Of a stretch of DNA of 8,529 nucleotides, positions 6,313 through 8,529 are shown piece by piece (the first letter of the stretch is position 1; each line of letters starts with the position of its first letter). Location: NCBI GenBank assembly GCA_022564135.1, contig JADFLZ010000074.1, forward strand, positions 1-8,529. Direction: 5' to 3'. The notes beneath the pieces are model-generated. The model was not told the origin of the DNA and made no database searches. It saw only the letters and a list, made by a program, of their open reading frames with translations. The translations under genes were made by a program, and so were the position numbers. This DNA comes from Candidatus Zixiibacteriota bacterium. Its GTDB lineage: Bacteria; Zixibacteria; MSB-5A5; GN15; FEB-12.

Positions 6313-7074
6313 TCAGCTCTCTGACTCTTCTTCGTTTTCTAAAATCATTGAAACGCGGTTAACTTCTTTGTCTGCTGTCGTGTTGATCTCTGAAAGTCCT
6401 TCCTGTTCTTCGGATTCTGCTGCTGTAGTGTTAGCTCCCTGGATATTACCGTTTATTGATTCGTCCTGTTTAATCGTCTGGTTATCTTCTACAACGTCTG
6501 AGCCGACATTTAGTTCAACAATTTCATGTTCATCCGGGTGAGACGATTTTAATATCTCTTCAATTTCAGACATCTGCGGCAGGTCATCAAGTTTGTTCAG
6601 ACCAAAAAATTTCAAAAATTCATCGGTGGTGGCGTATTGCAGAGCCCGGCCGGCTGATTCTGAACGTCCTTTAATATTCACCAGCTTTTTTTCCAGCAAG
6701 TTATGCAGCACACCGTCTGATGATACGCCCCTGATATGCTCTATGTCAACTTTGCTGACCGGCTGTTTGTAGGCTACAATTGCCAGTGTTTCCATGGCGG
6801 CTTTAGTCAATCGCAATTTTCGGCGACGGGTGAACAGAACATCTACATACCTGCTGAAATCCGGCAGAATATAAAATTGATAACCGCCGGCCACTTCCCT
6901 GATTCTAAAACTTGCCCCGATTTCTTCATAGCTATGATTTAAATCCAAAACAGCCTGGGCAGCTTTGCCCGGAGTCAGAGCGCTGTCTGATTCTGAAATT
7001 CTTTTAGCATTTATAGGCTCAGGGGAAGCTAATATCAAAGCCTCAACTACTGCTTTTTGGTTATTATTTTCCAT
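6313..7074 (-). CDS. scpB: segregation and condensation protein B
   Basis: ScpB is the winged-helix (kite) subunit that dimerises and binds ScpA in the Smc-ScpAB complex, which loads on the chromosome and helps origin segregation. Residues 6-80 form the first winged-helix region (SPEPINAKRI; FRIREVAGGYQFYI at 56-69). The second follows with the very typical LTKAAMETLAIVAYKQPVSK (89-108), IEHIRGV (111-117) and LQYATTDEFLKFFGLNKLDDLP (145-166). The family core ends near residue 176. The remaining 77 residues are an acidic, low-complexity tail rich in Glu, Asp, Asn and Ser, making the protein clearly longer than the about 197-residue B. subtilis ScpB. The ATG overlaps the scpA stop by one base (TAATG), with AGGA a few bases upstream inside scpA, indicating coupled translation and matched dosage with its partner. 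The smc gene is not in the window. Confidence 0.96.
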   Translation of the reverse strand: MENNNQKAVVEALILASPEPINAKRISESDSALTPGKAAQAVLDLNHSYEEIGASFRIREVAGGYQFYILPDFSRYVDVLFTRRRKLRLTKAAMETLAIVAYKQPVSKVDIEHIRGVSSDGVLHNLLEKKLVNIKGRSESAGRALQYATTDEFLKFFGLNKLDDLPQMSEIEEILKSSHPDEHEIVELNVGSDVVEDNQTIKQDESINGNIQGANTTAAESEEQEGLSEINTTADKEVNRVSMILENEEESES

Positions 7075-7880
7075 TATTGTCCTACCGTCTCCTGGACTAT
7101 CTCATTTTCAATTTCGTCGATCTCTCTAATCTCTGCATCAGTCGAACTGTAGTTATCTCCGCGATAGACACGAAGTTCTTCAAACAGACTCGACTGTCTG
7201 ATTTTTATCCGTTTTTGACGTGTCATTTCAAGCAGAGCTATGAAAGTAACCACCGCCACAATTTTTCTGGGTCTGTCTGCAAACAACTCCCGGAAAGTAG
7301 AAAACTCTCTGTTGGCCAAAAAAGCCAGAACATAAGCCACCCGTTCTTCGACAGAGACTTCCTCTAAATCGACATCGTGAGTGACTTCTTCTTTTTGCTC
7401 CTCTATCATTTCCTTAAAAGCCGTAACCAGGTCAAACAGAGTCGGACCGGGAGTTAAGTCTATAATCATTTTCTTGTCACTCAATGGAGATGGCGGCACA
7501 ATTTTGGCCTCTTCAATAATAGCCGTATCCCTGAAAATTTCGCCGGCCTCTTTGAATTTGCGGTACTCTATCAGAGCCTGCATAAGTTCGTGACGGGGGT
7601 CATCTTCGACAGTTTCTTCGTCATCACGAGGCAGCAGCATTCTTACTTTCATACGAATCAAAGAAGCGGCCATCAAAATATATTCACCGGCAACTTCAAT
7701 ATCCAATTCTTGAAGCAGGTCGATATACTCAAGATATTGTCTGGTTATGCCGGCAATGGGGATATCGTAAATATCTATTTCATCTTTTTTAATCAGATAC
7801 AGCAGTAAATCCATCGGCCCTTGAAAAAGCGACAGATCTACCAGATACTGATTGTCTGCTGTTCCTTGAGTCTGAATCAT
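7074..7880 (-). CDS. scpA: segregation and condensation protein A (kleisin)
   Basis: ScpA is the kleisin that bridges the two Smc heads and carries the ScpB dimer in the bacterial condensin. The 268 residues have the standard layout: an N-terminal helical domain with FQGPMDLLLYLIKKDEIDIYDIPI (19-42), which binds the Smc neck, an acidic central linker (for example DDEETVEDD), and a C-terminal winged helix with VVTFIALLEMTRQKRIKI, which binds the Smc cap. A further acidic stretch of about 25 residues ends the protein. The ATG overlaps the stop of trpS by one base (TAATG); AGGAAAG lies upstream of an A-rich run at the end of trpS and can serve as ribosome binding site. It is the middle gene of a trpS-scpA-scpB transcription unit. 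Confidence 0.96.
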   Translation of the reverse strand: MIQTQGTADNQYLVDLSLFQGPMDLLLYLIKKDEIDIYDIPIAGITRQYLEYIDLLQELDIEVAGEYILMAASLIRMKVRMLLPRDDEETVEDDPRHELMQALIEYRKFKEAGEIFRDTAIIEEAKIVPPSPLSDKKMIIDLTPGPTLFDLVTAFKEMIEEQKEEVTHDVDLEEVSVEERVAYVLAFLANREFSTFRELFADRPRKIVAVVTFIALLEMTRQKRIKIRQSSLFEELRVYRGDNYSSTDAEIREIDEIENEIVQETVGQ

Positions 7881-8529
7881 TATTTTTTTTCTTTCCTGTA
7901 ATTAGTTCTCATAGCCTTGCGAACTTTTTCCATCACGTTCTGGGCGCGATGTCTGGCCCGGTTGGCTCCTTCTTCTAATACATCCCATATATAATCAGGT
8001 TTCTTAATAAGTTCAGCCCTTTTTTCTCTTATTGGCATTAAAGCATTATTTAAGTTGAGCGCCAGTTTTTTTTTGCAGTCAACACAGCCAAGTTCCCCGG
8101 TGCGGCAGGGAGGGGCTATTTCCTGCTCATGGCCGGGGGTGTAAAGTTTATGAAGCAGATAAACAGGACATATTTCAGGACGGCCCGGGTCTCCCTTGCG
8201 CAATTTTTTGGGGTCGGTATAATACTTAAGTAATCTCTTTTCGGTCTGTTTCTCAGTATAGTCCAGCGGAATATGGTTGTCATAAGACTTGGACATTTTG
8301 CGGTTATCGGAGCCAAGTATCAGTGGAATTTCAGTAAGTAGTGCTTCCGGCTCGTTAAAAACTTTCTTGAAAGTACTATTAAAGCGAATGGCCAGGTCCT
8401 TGGCCAGCCAGATATGCTTTTCCTGGTCTTTGCCAACCGGAACTTTGTCAGCATTGTACAGACAAATATCCGCCGCCTGTAAAACAGGATATCCCAGAAA
8501 TCCGTAGGAGTCAAGCTGCTCCTTTTTCT
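7880..8529 (-). CDS. trpS: tryptophanyl-tRNA synthetase, partial (N-terminus beyond right edge), with a putative Fe-S cysteine motif
   Basis: Charges tRNA(Trp) with tryptophan in the cytoplasm (class Ic synthetase). The frame stays open from the right edge to the TAA at 7880, giving about 215 codons; the first 110 or so residues, including the HIGH motif, are outside. The visible catalytic part shows GYPVLQAADICLYNADKVPVG, the GKDQ motif (8423-8434) and the KMSKS loop (8285-8299). An ATG at 8296 is the Met of KMSKS and not a start. The C-terminal anticodon-binding domain contains four cysteines with codons at 8168-8170, 8105-8107, 8084-8086 and 8075-8077, spaced C-x20-C-x6-C-x2-C. Thermotoga maritima TrpRS binds a [4Fe-4S] cluster with a nearly identical C-x22-C-x6-C-x2-C motif, so a cluster is likely here too. 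The gene ends in an A-rich run (eight A) and overlaps scpA by one base. Confidence 0.95.
   Translation of the reverse strand, partial: KKEQLDSYGFLGYPVLQAADICLYNADKVPVGKDQEKHIWLAKDLAIRFNSTFKKVFNEPEALLTEIPLILGSDNRKMSKSYDNHIPLDYTEKQTEKRLLKYYTDPKKLRKGDPGRPEICPVYLLHKLYTPGHEQEIAPPCRTGELGCVDCKKKLALNLNNALMPIREKRAELIKKPDYIWDVLEEGANRARHRAQNVMEKVRKAMRTNYRKEKK

Noticed and set aside
8116..8514. Short minus-strand frames of 64 and 66 codons near the right edge
   Set aside because: They lie in other frames over trpS, whose conserved PVLQAAD, GKDQ and KMSKS motifs are continuous through this region.

Overview
The window holds nine protein-coding genes, all read from the minus strand, so transcription runs from right to left. 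I see no RNA genes, mobile elements, CRISPR array or phage genes. The organism is a diderm (Gram-negative-type) bacterium: it has a lipid A-type acyltransferase, a TolC-type outer-membrane channel and a periplasmic adaptor protein. G+C looks moderate and even by eye. The phylum cannot be fixed from these genes. A little-studied anaerobic or FCB-like lineage would fit the Cys-motif TrpRS and the split ABC permease arrangement, but this is inference.

Right block (about 5463 to 8529) is a housekeeping cluster in transcription order: trpS (tryptophanyl-tRNA synthetase, N-terminus cut off by the window edge), scpA, scpB and an RluB/RsuA-type 23S rRNA pseudouridine synthase. trpS/scpA and scpA/scpB each overlap by one base (TAATG), which suggests translational coupling. 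A 106-bp gap with two dyad-symmetric elements separates scpB from the pseudouridine synthase. The TrpRS carries four cysteines spaced C-x20-C-x6-C-x2-C, almost the spacing that holds a [4Fe-4S] cluster in Thermotoga maritima TrpRS.

Middle block (about 3574 to 5411): a membrane-anchored, periplasm-facing HExxH metalloprotease-like protein of the Peptidase_MA type. It is followed, with a 13-base overlap, by an LpxL/HtrB-type lysophospholipid (lipid A) acyltransferase that starts at TTG. The overlap suggests co-expression of two envelope proteins whose functional link is unknown.

Left block (1 to 3440), after a 133-bp AT-rich gap that probably contains a promoter: a MacA/HlyD-type adaptor, a MacB-type ABC permease without its ATPase domain, and a TolC-family outer-membrane protein running off the left edge. 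Together they describe most of a tripartite export pump. The ATPase is not in the window and is expected beyond the left edge or elsewhere in the genome.

No obviously new multi-gene system is visible. The points most worth a second look are the putative Fe-S cluster in TrpRS, the ATPase-less MacB-like operon, the anchored peptidase overlapping the acyltransferase, and the dyads upstream of rluB.
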